NCBI RefSeq assembly: GCF_035998675.1
Contig: NZ_DASYHI010000018.1
Location: forward strand, 328,164-392,163
Source: Telluribacter sp035998675
GTDB lineage: Bacteria; Bacteroidota; Bacteroidia; Cytophagales; Spirosomataceae
Direction: 5' to 3'
Length of the DNA stretch: 64,000 bases
How positions within the stretch are numbered: position 1 is the first letter of the stretch; each line of letters opens with the position of its first letter. A model generated the notes under the pieces. It did not search any database. It saw only the letters and a program-made list of their open reading frames with translations, and was not told the DNA's origin. Shown in pieces: positions 16,765-25,234 of this stretch. Made by a program: the position numbers and the translations under genes.

Positions 16765-18420
16765 CTACTGCTGTATTAGTTTTTGACTAGAGATGATTTT
16801 CCCATCGGCTTCCAGGGTGACAACCTGCACGGGCGCTCCGGTGGCAGTTTTTAAATCCAGCTCGGTGCTATGGAGACCGGCGGGCAGCGTACCCAGGTTT
16901 TTCTGTAGGGTAGTTCGGCCCCAAAGATCGATCATCAGTACTTTTACCTGGGAAGGTTTAGGCAGGTTAAACTTTACCTGCACCTGCTCTTGAGCGGGGT
17001 TGGGGGAGACCGTCAGGAGCAGGCTGTTGCTGGCGGTAGTACTGGCCGTCACGTCAGACCCAAACTGTAGGAGTACATCATCCATCCAGCGCAGCCTTTG
17101 GTTGAGCCATTCTTTGAGGTAGTTCACTTCGTCCGGGTAGTTGTTGCCAACGTAATAGTTGGGCCACAATTTCTGCCCAAGTACCGGCCAGCGCTGGAAA
17201 TTCCGGATGGGAGCTTCCTGCAAGCTGGTTATAGTTGAATCAATATACTTGTTGATGTGGTCGGTTTTGAGTACAGTCTTCCGCAGGGACTGGTACCGTA
17301 GCCGTACCTTGCGGGCGAAGTTATAGTCCATCAGCAACCTGTTCCACCAGAAGGGAATTTGGTAGGTGTCATCCCGGCAGTGCTGATTAAAGTCAAAAGC
17401 CCAGCCCTGGTAAAGTTCGCCCTGACAATAGTCGGCATTGCCGTAGGCCAGGTTATAGTCCCAGATAGGCCCCATAACCAGCTTTCCTCCTTTACTATCA
17501 CGGTCTTTGTAAAAGAAAGTACTTAGCCGGTAAGCGTCAATATTACGGCTCACCTCATTTATTATCAGGTAATCTACCCAGGAGTCTACATCAATGTACC
17601 TGGCGTATCCCGTGGTTTCATCGCGGTAGTCATCGCTTTTCAGTACATTCTCAAAATTAGTAATGTATTCTTTTATGTAGTTGAACTGGTTTTCGGTCAG
17701 GTCCTGTAGTTTGGGAAATTCCACCTGAATGGGAATAGAGATCGAAGGATTCATCGTCGACTTATAAGGCGACTGCCAGGTTCGGGAAAGGGTACCTTCG
17801 GTTTTATCGATCTTCAGAATATAGCCACCCGTCAGGGCATCGCCACTGGTGTCTGAGCTTTTTAAGTTTGAAATATTGACCCGATTCTTATCCCGCTTTA
17901 TTTTTTCCATCAGGATGTACAACCCCTCATAGCGGCCATTGATGATAACCTCACAGTAGCGGGTTTGGGTGGCATAATAGGGGCTAAACTGCCGGTAAAG
18001 CCCATAGGTAAGTACTTCCCGGACCAGGGTTTTGTCGTTATAGGTGGCGTTCAGAACCCAGTCTTCTTCGGCAGGTATGCCCAGCAGTGAGGCACTGATT
18101 CCTTCTTCGCCCCTGGCATCGCGCAGTTCAAAACCATAGGGTTTTTTAGGGAACAGAATTCGCGAAGAGGAACCCCGTTGCTCTATTCCTATTTTACCTT
18201 CATAAGCCGGCCGGTCAGTGGGGGAATTAGGTTTTCCGACGCCATTGTCAATAAGTTTCAGGGAAGCTACAATCTTGGGTTCATTGGGAATTTCCTGACC
18301 ATGCGTGTCTATCAGCAAAATAGGCAGGTTAGAGGAGTCGAGTTGTTGGGCCCCCGCGTAACTCCCGGAGCCTATAGAAAGGAAACAGACGACTATGCTC
18401 AGTAAAAATCTTTTTTTCAT
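16765..18420 (-). CDS. CotH-kinase-family secreted protein with T9SS sorting domain
   Basis: This 551-residue protein has a signal peptide (cleaved near GSYAGA), a CotH-type domain over about residues 35-450 and a C-terminal beta-domain beginning TVSPNPAQEQVQVKF that is typical of type IX secretion tails. CotH landmarks include KPYGFELRD, YNDKTLVREVLTYGLYRQ, INGRYEGLYILMEKIKRD and GPIWDYNLAYGN, where the Asp of WDYN corresponds to an acidic residue needed by CotH kinases; the second acid of the usual WDFD is Asn. CotH proteins are atypical protein kinases; in Bacteroidota these secreted versions have no proven targets. Confidence 0.9.
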   Translation of the reverse strand: MKKRFLLSIVVCFLSIGSGSYAGAQQLDSSNLPILLIDTHGQEIPNEPKIVASLKLIDNGVGKPNSPTDRPAYEGKIGIEQRGSSSRILFPKKPYGFELRDARGEEGISASLLGIPAEEDWVLNATYNDKTLVREVLTYGLYRQFSPYYATQTRYCEVIINGRYEGLYILMEKIKRDKNRVNISNLKSSDTSGDALTGGYILKIDKTEGTLSRTWQSPYKSTMNPSISIPIQVEFPKLQDLTENQFNYIKEYITNFENVLKSDDYRDETTGYARYIDVDSWVDYLIINEVSRNIDAYRLSTFFYKDRDSKGGKLVMGPIWDYNLAYGNADYCQGELYQGWAFDFNQHCRDDTYQIPFWWNRLLMDYNFARKVRLRYQSLRKTVLKTDHINKYIDSTITSLQEAPIRNFQRWPVLGQKLWPNYYVGNNYPDEVNYLKEWLNQRLRWMDDVLLQFGSDVTASTTASNSLLLTVSPNPAQEQVQVKFNLPKPSQVKVLMIDLWGRTTLQKNLGTLPAGLHSTELDLKTATGAPVQVVTLEADGKIISSQKLIQQ

Positions 18421-18463
18421 AGGCTCTGGCTAACCGTTGGTGGAAATAAAGTAGTAAGTTAAT

Positions 18464-18501
18464 AAAAAAACCTCCTCCTGTAGTCAGGAAGGAGGTTTTT
18501 T
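18464..18501. terminator. bidirectional terminator
   Basis: A GC-rich stem of ten pairs with one bulge (18471-18480 with 18485-18495) is flanked by seven As on the left and six Ts on the right. Confidence 0.75.
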
Positions 18502-18522
18502 AGTAGTGGATAGGCTGGTAAT

Positions 18523-20244
18523 CTAGGTCAGGTTCTGCTTCTTCAGCTCCTTCACGGCATGGTCAGCCGCGCGGGCTGTCATGGCCATATAAGTAAGTGA
18601 AGGGTTCACGCAGGAGGCCGACGTCATGAAGGCGCCATCCGTTACGTATACGTTTTCGGCACCCCATACCTGGTTGTTGCCATTAAGTACCGAAGTCTTA
18701 GGATCACGTCCCATGCGGGCCGTACCCATTTCATGAATACCGATACCCAGGTTTTTGGTGGTGTCGTTGTAGGAATTAACATTCTTGAATCCGGCTGCTT
18801 CGAGCATTTCGGCGGCGTCATTCATCATGTCTACGCGCATCTTTCTTTCGTTTTCGCCGTAGGCCGCATCAAATACCACCAGCGGCAGGCCCCACTTGTC
18901 TTTCTGGCTGCCGTGCAGGTACATGCGGTTGCTCTCCTGCGGTAGTACCTCGCCAAAGCCTCCCAGGTTCATACGCCACGTACCCGGTTTTAAAATTTCT
19001 TCTTTGAAAGCAGCGCCGAATCCTTCCATAGAACCACCACGGCCCCAGCCTTCACGGCTGGCGCTACCCTGATACCCAAAGCCCCGCAGGTAATCACGCT
19101 TATCGTTACCCCAGTTGCGGTAGCGGGTCACGTAGATACCGTTGGCGCGACGGCCAAAGTAGTACTTGTCTTTAAAACCGTCAAACTCGCCTCCGGCGCC
19201 TACGCCCAGGTGGTGGTCCATGATATTACGACCCAACTGGTCGCTTTCATTGCCAAGTCCATTGGGGAAGCGGTCAGACTTGGAATTAAGCATTATAGAT
19301 GCCGAAGCGATGGCGGAGGCATTCAGGAAGATAATCTTGGCAAAGTACTCCCGGGTTTCATTGGTGTTCTGGTCAATCACCCGAACTCCGGTAGCTTTAC
19401 CGGCCTTGTCGTCGTAAATTACCTCAGTTACGATGGCGTCAGGAATCAGGGTAAGGTTGCCGGTTTTTTGGGCAGCGGGCAGCGTAGCAGCCTGCGTACT
19501 GAAATAACCACCGTAGGGGCAACCGCGCATACACATGTTACGGAACTGACAGGCCGCCCGGCCCAGCGCCGTCTGGTGCTCCTGCGGAGCAGTCAGGTGA
19601 GCTGTACGGCCTATGATGATATGACGTCCCGGAAATTTGCCTTCAACCGTCCCTTTCAGATGGGTTTCGACGCAGTTCATCTGCATGGGTGGCTGAAACT
19701 GGCCATCGGGCAGTACATCCAGTCCGTCCCTTGAACCACTAATCCCCGCAAACCGCTCTGCGTAGTCGTACCAGGGCGCAATATCCTGGTAGCGAATGGG
19801 CCAGTCAATGGAAATACCGTCTTTGGCGTTGGCTTCAAAGTCGGCCTCGTTCCAGCGGTAGCTTTGGCGTCCCCACATCAGCGAGCGACCACCTACGTGG
19901 TACCCTCTGATCCAGTCAAACGGGCGGTCTTCGAGGTAGGGATGTTCCTTGTCGTTTTCGAAATGGTGGCGGTGTTCCTCATTGGCGGTATAGCCGGTGC
20001 GGTAGTTGGCCCAGTACTCTTCCCGCGCCAGGGTACTTACCCGACCGCGGTGCTCAAACTCCCAGGGGTTAAGGGTAGCGGTTTTGTAGTCTACTACGTG
20101 CTTAATGTCACGCCCGCGCTCCAGCATGACCACTTTCAGGCCCTTTTCAGTCAGTTCTTTGGCGGCCCAGCCACCACTTATTCCTGATCCTACTACTATG
20201 GCATCGTAGGTAGCCTGTTGTTTTGCTTTTATGTTAAGATTCAT
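18523..20244 (-). CDS. GMC-family FAD oxidoreductase (sugar/alcohol dehydrogenase large subunit)
   Basis: This 573-residue flavoprotein starts with the FAD dinucleotide motif VVGSGISGGWAAKEL and ERGRD, has the GMC second signature region and ends with NPSLTYMAMTARAADH, where the conserved Asn and His-type region sits. It resembles the large subunit of gluconate-2-dehydrogenase-type membrane complexes, which oxidise sugars or polyols and pass electrons onward. The gene follows the small subunit-3 gene after 69 bases and both are probably one operon. No cytochrome c subunit is adjacent. No export signal is visible on this subunit; it may be carried across by the Tat signal on its partner. Confidence 0.93.
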   Translation of the reverse strand: MNLNIKAKQQATYDAIVVGSGISGGWAAKELTEKGLKVVMLERGRDIKHVVDYKTATLNPWEFEHRGRVSTLAREEYWANYRTGYTANEEHRHHFENDKEHPYLEDRPFDWIRGYHVGGRSLMWGRQSYRWNEADFEANAKDGISIDWPIRYQDIAPWYDYAERFAGISGSRDGLDVLPDGQFQPPMQMNCVETHLKGTVEGKFPGRHIIIGRTAHLTAPQEHQTALGRAACQFRNMCMRGCPYGGYFSTQAATLPAAQKTGNLTLIPDAIVTEVIYDDKAGKATGVRVIDQNTNETREYFAKIIFLNASAIASASIMLNSKSDRFPNGLGNESDQLGRNIMDHHLGVGAGGEFDGFKDKYYFGRRANGIYVTRYRNWGNDKRDYLRGFGYQGSASREGWGRGGSMEGFGAAFKEEILKPGTWRMNLGGFGEVLPQESNRMYLHGSQKDKWGLPLVVFDAAYGENERKMRVDMMNDAAEMLEAAGFKNVNSYNDTTKNLGIGIHEMGTARMGRDPKTSVLNGNNQVWGAENVYVTDGAFMTSASCVNPSLTYMAMTARAADHAVKELKKQNLT

Positions 20245-20313
20245 TCGAAGTATTGTTAGATAGAGTGATTGGCAGTAAACCAGAAAGGTTCCTTCTTCAC
20301 TGATGATTACTTT

Positions 20314-20913
20314 TTACATTGCCCAGGCTTTCTGGCCAGGCTTGAGATCTATGCATCCTTCATATTTGGTAGGAACAGGTACGTATGCAAGTGCCTGGTT
20401 AACGCCTACCTCCGAGGTGAAGTAGCCAAGCAAGGTCAATTCTTTAATCAGTCGGAAGAAAGGTACTCCCGGCTCTTCAAAGACTTTTCCGGCTTCTTTG
20501 GCTTTAGCGCGCTGCTCCCCGATTTGTTTCAGTTCATTTATTGATTCCTGCTCCAGGGCTGTAAGTAGTTGCGTACGTTCTTCGGGCGAAGCGTCCATAA
20601 AATCCTCGTCGCCGAGTTTTTCCAGTCCTTTGCTGAATTTTTCCTGGTCTTTGGTATAGTAGCAGTCTTTGAGCATTACCTGAATGAACTCGCCCACTTT
20701 CGCATCCTTAGCACCGGGGGTGTTGGTTCGGGGAATAATCATTTCAGCAACTTCTGAAACAAGGTTTAGCTGGTCGTTCGAAAACGCAAAATTTGCCGCT
20801 TTTGACGTTTCGTCGGCAGTTTTGCAGCCTTCCAGAAAGGCCACTATGGTGGGAGCCGAGAGTGTTCCCCCCATTAGAAACGCCACACGGGCAAGAGCAT
20901 CACGTCTATTCAT
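20314..20913 (-). CDS. gluconate 2-dehydrogenase subunit 3 family protein
   Basis: This 199-residue protein begins MNRRDALARVAFLMGG, a twin-arginine signal, followed by a lipobox-like ...FLEGC. The mature part carries the subunit-3 pattern (LNLVSEVAEMIIPRTNTPGA, FIRLIKELTLLGYFTSE). In known complexes this small subunit escorts and supports the GMC flavoprotein in the periplasm. It is the first gene of the two-gene unit with the GMC oxidoreductase downstream. Confidence 0.9.
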   Translation of the reverse strand: MNRRDALARVAFLMGGTLSAPTIVAFLEGCKTADETSKAANFAFSNDQLNLVSEVAEMIIPRTNTPGAKDAKVGEFIQVMLKDCYYTKDQEKFSKGLEKLGDEDFMDASPEERTQLLTALEQESINELKQIGEQRAKAKEAGKVFEEPGVPFFRLIKELTLLGYFTSEVGVNQALAYVPVPTKYEGCIDLKPGQKAWAM

Positions 20914-21155
20914 TTGAATGAAATTATATAAAGGGTTAACAATGCAGAATGTAAAAATACATTTGCTAAGTACAAATAATGAAATATTAACGTCTTTATT
21001 TTTGAAATATTTGTATATCAGATAGGTTATATCTCTTATTTGGATATTTGCCCGGTTGAATGCACAACAACTATGGGCAGACTGAAATCAAGGGGCTGAA
21101 TTTATTTAGGTTCGGGACTGTTTTTTTTAGATAATCCATTAAAAAGTTATTACCT

Positions 21156-21854
21156 ATGATAAAGCCTTTCATTAAACCCATTACCATAGATATTGTCTCG
21201 GATGTAGTATGCCCCTGGTGCTTTGTTGGAAAGCGGCGCCTCGAAAAAGCCCTGGAGCAGCTTCCTGAGGGCTCTGAGGTACAGGTCAACTGGCACCCCT
21301 ATCAGCTTGACCCTACTATTCCGGACGAGGGGCATGACCGGAAGGAGTACTTCCTGAAAAAATTCGGTAATGAAGCCAAAATCGAGCAGATGTTCGCCCA
21401 CCTGACCAATGTAGGTCACGAAGCCGGTATTGATTTTCAACTGGATAAGATTTCGGCCGCTATCAATACATTTCCCCTCCATAAGGTTCTCCAGGTAGCC
21501 GGTAAAGAAGGGTTTCAGCACGAAGCCGAAGAGGTACTTTTTAAAGCCTACTTTACCGACGCCCGGGATTTGAGAGATGTAGCGGTCCTGACGGAACTGT
21601 TCTCCCCATTTGGGTGGAATCAGGAGAAAATTGAAACCATCCTGGCCGACGAGGCAATTGGCTACGAGGTACGTCAGGAGATGAATCACTTTCAAAGTTT
21701 GGGCATAAGTGGGGTACCTTTCTTTATCCTGAATAACAAGTACGGTATATCAGGCGCTCAGCCCGCTGAGGTATTTGTGCAGGCCCTGACCACCGTTCGG
21801 GACGAAATGCTGGAAGCCATCAGCGGCCAGGCCTGCGGCCCGGAAGGGTGCTGA
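21156..21854 (+). CDS. DsbA/FrnE-family thiol oxidoreductase
   Basis: This 232-residue cytosolic protein (no signal peptide) has the thioredoxin fold with inserted helices. The active site is CPWC (Cys19 and Cys22) in SDVVCPWCFVGKRRLE, the cis-Pro region is GISGVPFFILNNKYGISGAQP, and the end CGPEGC gives two further Cys residues, a feature of FrnE-like members that can bind metal. It probably handles disulfide exchange in stress. A long hairpin follows the stop. Confidence 0.92.
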   Translation: MIKPFIKPITIDIVSDVVCPWCFVGKRRLEKALEQLPEGSEVQVNWHPYQLDPTIPDEGHDRKEYFLKKFGNEAKIEQMFAHLTNVGHEAGIDFQLDKISAAINTFPLHKVLQVAGKEGFQHEAEEVLFKAYFTDARDLRDVAVLTELFSPFGWNQEKIETILADEAIGYEVRQEMNHFQSLGISGVPFFILNNKYGISGAQPAEVFVQALTTVRDEMLEAISGQACGPEGC

Positions 21855-21878
21855 GGGGATTTCCCAAAGAGTACCCCT

Positions 21879-21911
21879 ACGAAAAGAGGCACGACCTGTG
21901 CCTCTTTTCGT
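21879..21911. terminator. terminator hairpin
   Basis: A perfect 14-bp stem (21879-21892 with 21898-21911) with a 5-nt loop lies 24 bases past the DsbA-like stop; the T tract is inside the stem rather than after it. Confidence 0.6.
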
Positions 21912-22157
21912 AAGGGAGTAATAGATTATGTACTTCCAGAAGTTATCGGGATAAATTACGGGCACCGCTTAACCTTGTTTGCTATCCCTTTTGTTGCTTT
22001 AAATAATTCAATTGAATATAAACGTAGCTATACTAAAATTGGGGAAAATGACCAAAGTCGTTTTTCCCGGTTACGAAAAAAAATAATTTTTGATTGCAAT
22101 TAGACCATACTTTCCGTTACTTTTCGCAAACATTGTAACTCTACTTACACCTATACC

Positions 22158-23321
22158 ATGGTTAAAATAATCATCATTGATGATGAAAAGAACATACGGG
22201 ATGCTCTTCGGGACATTCTGGAATATGAAGGATATGAAGTAGATGAGGCCAAGGACGGGGATGAAGGCCTTGAAAAAATTAAAACGAATGAGTACCACGT
22301 AGCGCTTTGCGATATTAGCATGCCCAAGATGGACGGTCTGGAGCTATTGTTGAAAGCGGGCGATTCGGGCCACAGTACGCAGTTTATTATGATTTCGGCC
22401 TATGGCAACGTAGAAAATGCCGTGGAAGCTACCAAGCGCGGCGCCTTCGACTTCCTGACCAAGCCACCGGACCTGAACCGCCTGCTGGTAAGTGTCCGGA
22501 ATGCCATCGAGAAGTATAAACTGGTGGCCGAAACCAGTCAGCTCAAAAAACGGATTTATAAGATCAATGAGATAGTGGGAGACTCTGAGCCCATCCGACG
22601 GGTGAAAGAGTCCATTGAGCGGGTAGCCCCAACGGAGGCCAGGGTCTTGATTACCGGACCCAACGGTACCGGAAAAGAGCTGGTAGCCAAGCAGATTCAC
22701 GGTAAAAGCCCGCGTGCGCACATGCCACTTATTGAAGTAAACTGTGCCGCCATACCCAGCGAACTTATTGAAAGTGAACTGTTCGGTCACGAAAAAGGAG
22801 CTTTTACCTCGGCCATTAAGCAACGTATCGGGAAGTTCGAACAGGCCAATGGAGGTGCCATTTTTATGGACGAAATTGGCGATATGAGCCTTTCGGCCCA
22901 GGCCAAGGTACTGCGGGCCCTTCAGGAAAATAAAATTACCCGCGTCGGCGGCGAAAAGGAAATCAAGGTAAACGTACGGGTTATAGCAGCTACCAACAAG
23001 GACCTGCGTCGGGAGATTCAGGAAGGGAATTTTCGGGAGGACCTTTTTCACCGCCTGAGCGTAATCCTGATCTATGTACCACCGCTGGCGGAGCGTAAGG
23101 TTGATATTCCTTTGCTGTCCGATAAATTTCTTTATGATATTGCCGAAGAGTACGGCAGCGCTCCCAAGCGTATCCTGCCGGAGGCCATGCAGTACCTGCA
23201 GACCCTCCCCTGGACAGGTAACGTGCGTGAACTACGCAACGTAATTGAGCGACTGGTAATTCTTTGCGGCGACATAATTACGCTCGATGACGTTAAGCTC
23301 TATGCCAATATCGGGGGGTAA
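22158..23321 (+). CDS. NtrC-type response regulator lacking the Fis DNA-binding domain
   Basis: This 387-residue protein has a receiver domain (phospho-acceptor Asp52 in CDISMPKMDG, Lys101 in FLTKP) and a sigma54-type AAA+ domain with Walker A GPNGTGKE (about 167-174) and Walker B IFMDEIGDMS. The sigma54-contact loop reads GAFTSA (213-218) rather than GAFTGA. The protein stops right after WTGNVRELRNVIERL and LDDVKLYANIGG, so the C-terminal Fis-type helix-turn-helix of classical NtrC proteins is absent. It stands alone, with no adjacent kinase. It may act on open-complex formation without sequence-specific DNA binding, or through a partner. Confidence 0.92.
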   Translation: MVKIIIIDDEKNIRDALRDILEYEGYEVDEAKDGDEGLEKIKTNEYHVALCDISMPKMDGLELLLKAGDSGHSTQFIMISAYGNVENAVEATKRGAFDFLTKPPDLNRLLVSVRNAIEKYKLVAETSQLKKRIYKINEIVGDSEPIRRVKESIERVAPTEARVLITGPNGTGKELVAKQIHGKSPRAHMPLIEVNCAAIPSELIESELFGHEKGAFTSAIKQRIGKFEQANGGAIFMDEIGDMSLSAQAKVLRALQENKITRVGGEKEIKVNVRVIAATNKDLRREIQEGNFREDLFHRLSVILIYVPPLAERKVDIPLLSDKFLYDIAEEYGSAPKRILPEAMQYLQTLPWTGNVRELRNVIERLVILCGDIITLDDVKLYANIGG

Positions 23322-23377
23322 TTTGAGAAAGATATTTAAAACAGGAAGCTCCGGCCAGTAGGTTGGGGCATCCTGTT

Positions 23378-24430
23378 TTATAGAGCCATCAGATTACAGC
23401 CTCTGATATCGGAGTTGTCGAAGCGGCCCATGACGTAGAAGGTACCAGGCTCAGTTCCCAGGCGACCCAGGTCCTGGGTTTCGATAAAACTGCACGAATC
23501 CAGATTAGCCAGGTCCACCACATTAATACCACCCGTTCGGTAAAAGGTACCTTGTTCCTTAATTGCAAAAGGATCGTTGGTTTCCCGAATCAGGATTTGC
23601 ATGGTATAGCCGCTCCGAAACAGGCCCTGACCCGGCGAGTACCCTTGTGACAACAATTCGGTCATGCCGTATTCAGAATGGATGTCGCGGATAGGCAGGT
23701 GGCTTGTAAGCTGGTCATGTACTTCTTCCCGGAGCATTTCGCGGCGGCGTCCTTTCATGCCACCGGTTTCCATGACGATTAGCTCGGGTAAGTCCCGCAG
23801 GAAAGCCGTGTCATGCAGGCTTTCGGCCCAGTCGAGCAGGGCAAACGTAACTCCCAGTACCAGTACCTTGCGCCCATCGCTGAGCCGGGCCAGGCTACGT
23901 AACTGGCGGGTTAGAGCCCCGGTGTCATAAAGATAAAATCCCGAGTAGGAGGAGGCGGTTTTTTCAATAAAATGCCGCGCCATATACACCAGGGATGAAT
24001 TGTTTCGTTCAAGATAAGAAGGCAAAAGTGCCAGTACGTGGAAGTTATTCAGCGGCCCGTAGTACTGTTCAAAAATACGTTCGCTGATGAGCTGGTAGAG
24101 GGAAGTGTCGTAGAGCGCATGACGACTGGTAACAGTACCCGTGGTACCGCTGCTTTCAAACAGGATCGCCGCCCCGGAAGGATGACCCGTTTGGATAGTG
24201 TGGTTCTTGAAAAACTGAATGGGTAAAAAAGGAACCTCCGTCAAACGCTGCGGACTATCGGGATGGATACGCAGGTGCGAGAGGTAAGCATTGTACACCG
24301 GATTGTACCGGGCCTGGTACCTGAACACCCGCAGGGCGGTTTCCTCGAAGCTGGCCGACGTTACGTCCAGGACCTGCTGGCGTAGAGCCCCTCTAAGAAC
24401 TTCGGGTGAGCTATTGCGTGGTAGTTCCAA
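23378..24430 (-). CDS. LuxE/PaaK-family acyl-protein synthetase (acyl transferase)
   Basis: This 350-residue adenylate-forming enzyme has the AMP-binding signature ESSGTTG, an HSEYGMTELLSQGY motif like the A5 region of the superfamily and RTGGINVVDLAN downstream. It resembles LuxE and the putative acyl transferases common in Cytophagales, which activate carboxylic acids. The start is TTG at 24430: no ATG or GTG lies upstream in frame before a stop, and the length fits the family. It is convergent with the response regulator and divergent from a lipoprotein. Confidence 0.82.
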   Translation of the reverse strand: MELPRNSSPEVLRGALRQQVLDVTSASFEETALRVFRYQARYNPVYNAYLSHLRIHPDSPQRLTEVPFLPIQFFKNHTIQTGHPSGAAILFESSGTTGTVTSRHALYDTSLYQLISERIFEQYYGPLNNFHVLALLPSYLERNNSSLVYMARHFIEKTASSYSGFYLYDTGALTRQLRSLARLSDGRKVLVLGVTFALLDWAESLHDTAFLRDLPELIVMETGGMKGRRREMLREEVHDQLTSHLPIRDIHSEYGMTELLSQGYSPGQGLFRSGYTMQILIRETNDPFAIKEQGTFYRTGGINVVDLANLDSCSFIETQDLGRLGTEPGTFYVMGRFDNSDIRGCNLMAL

Positions 24431-24564
24431 TCCTGTTACTTTCGTGGGTAGTGTATTCGAATTACTTTAACCGATACAAAGATATTTCAAAAGCAGATTC
24501 CAAACTCTATCAGGGCCGAATCTGTTAGTACTACAAGCTAAACCACCGACATTTCACCTGCGCT

Positions 24565-25092
24565 ATGCGTTACACTGTTTACATATTTCTATTTGCCGCT
24601 CTGACCCTGGTTAGTTGTGTTGAAACACCTGATTTTGATACAACCCCCACTATTGCCTTTAATAGCATAGACAAGTTTACAGTACCGGATCCCTTTTCCG
24701 GCCCCAATGCCCGGAAAGATTCCGTGATCATTACCATTGATTTTGAAGACGGTGACGGCGACCTGGGCGTAACAGCCGAAGAGCGAAGCGATACTACCCT
24801 GCTTAATTCCAAGTACAGTGGCTGGGGCAATTACGAGTTAAAAACCCTGCGCCTGGAAAAGGGAAGCTTTGTAGAGCTGCCCACGGCCGTTACCAGCAAA
24901 TTGTTTTTTCCGGTACTTAAGCGGGACGGAAAGCCCGGACCCATCAAAGGAAAACTTGATTTCTCGCAGATATTTTTCTACTCCCGATTTGCCCAGCCCA
25001 CCGTACTTAAGTTCCAGGTGCGGGTACGTGACCGCTCCCTTCGGGTAAGTAATATCATCGAAACCGATACCATATCCGTTCCGCTGGATTAG
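24565..25092 (+). CDS. lipoprotein of unknown function
   Basis: This 175-residue protein has a signal peptide with lipobox LVSC (about 14-17), followed by an IDFEDGDGDLGVT segment whose Asp-rich loop could bind calcium. The remainder looks like a beta-sandwich. I do not recognise a named function; similar acidic lipoproteins are widespread in Cytophagales. A 21-bp perfect inverted repeat lies downstream. Confidence 0.8.
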   Translation: MRYTVYIFLFAALTLVSCVETPDFDTTPTIAFNSIDKFTVPDPFSGPNARKDSVIITIDFEDGDGDLGVTAEERSDTTLLNSKYSGWGNYELKTLRLEKGSFVELPTAVTSKLFFPVLKRDGKPGPIKGKLDFSQIFFYSRFAQPTVLKFQVRVRDRSLRVSNIIETDTISVPLD

Positions 25093-25146
25093 TGGGAGGG
25101 AACATTCTGTTGTTGTAGCTACTTACAGCTAGCTTTCAAAGAGAAG

Positions 25147-25197
25147 TTAAATACAAGAAGTACCTGATCGAGCCGGTCAGGTACTTCTTGTATTTAA
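25147..25197. repeat. perfect 21-bp inverted repeat between convergent genes
   Basis: Arms 25147-25167 and 25177-25197 are exact complements with a 9-nt centre. It probably folds as a terminator for both converging genes, although no separate T run follows. Confidence 0.8.
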
Positions 25198-25234
25198 GAG
25201 GTATAATAAAGCTCAAAGGCTTATATGGATAGAA

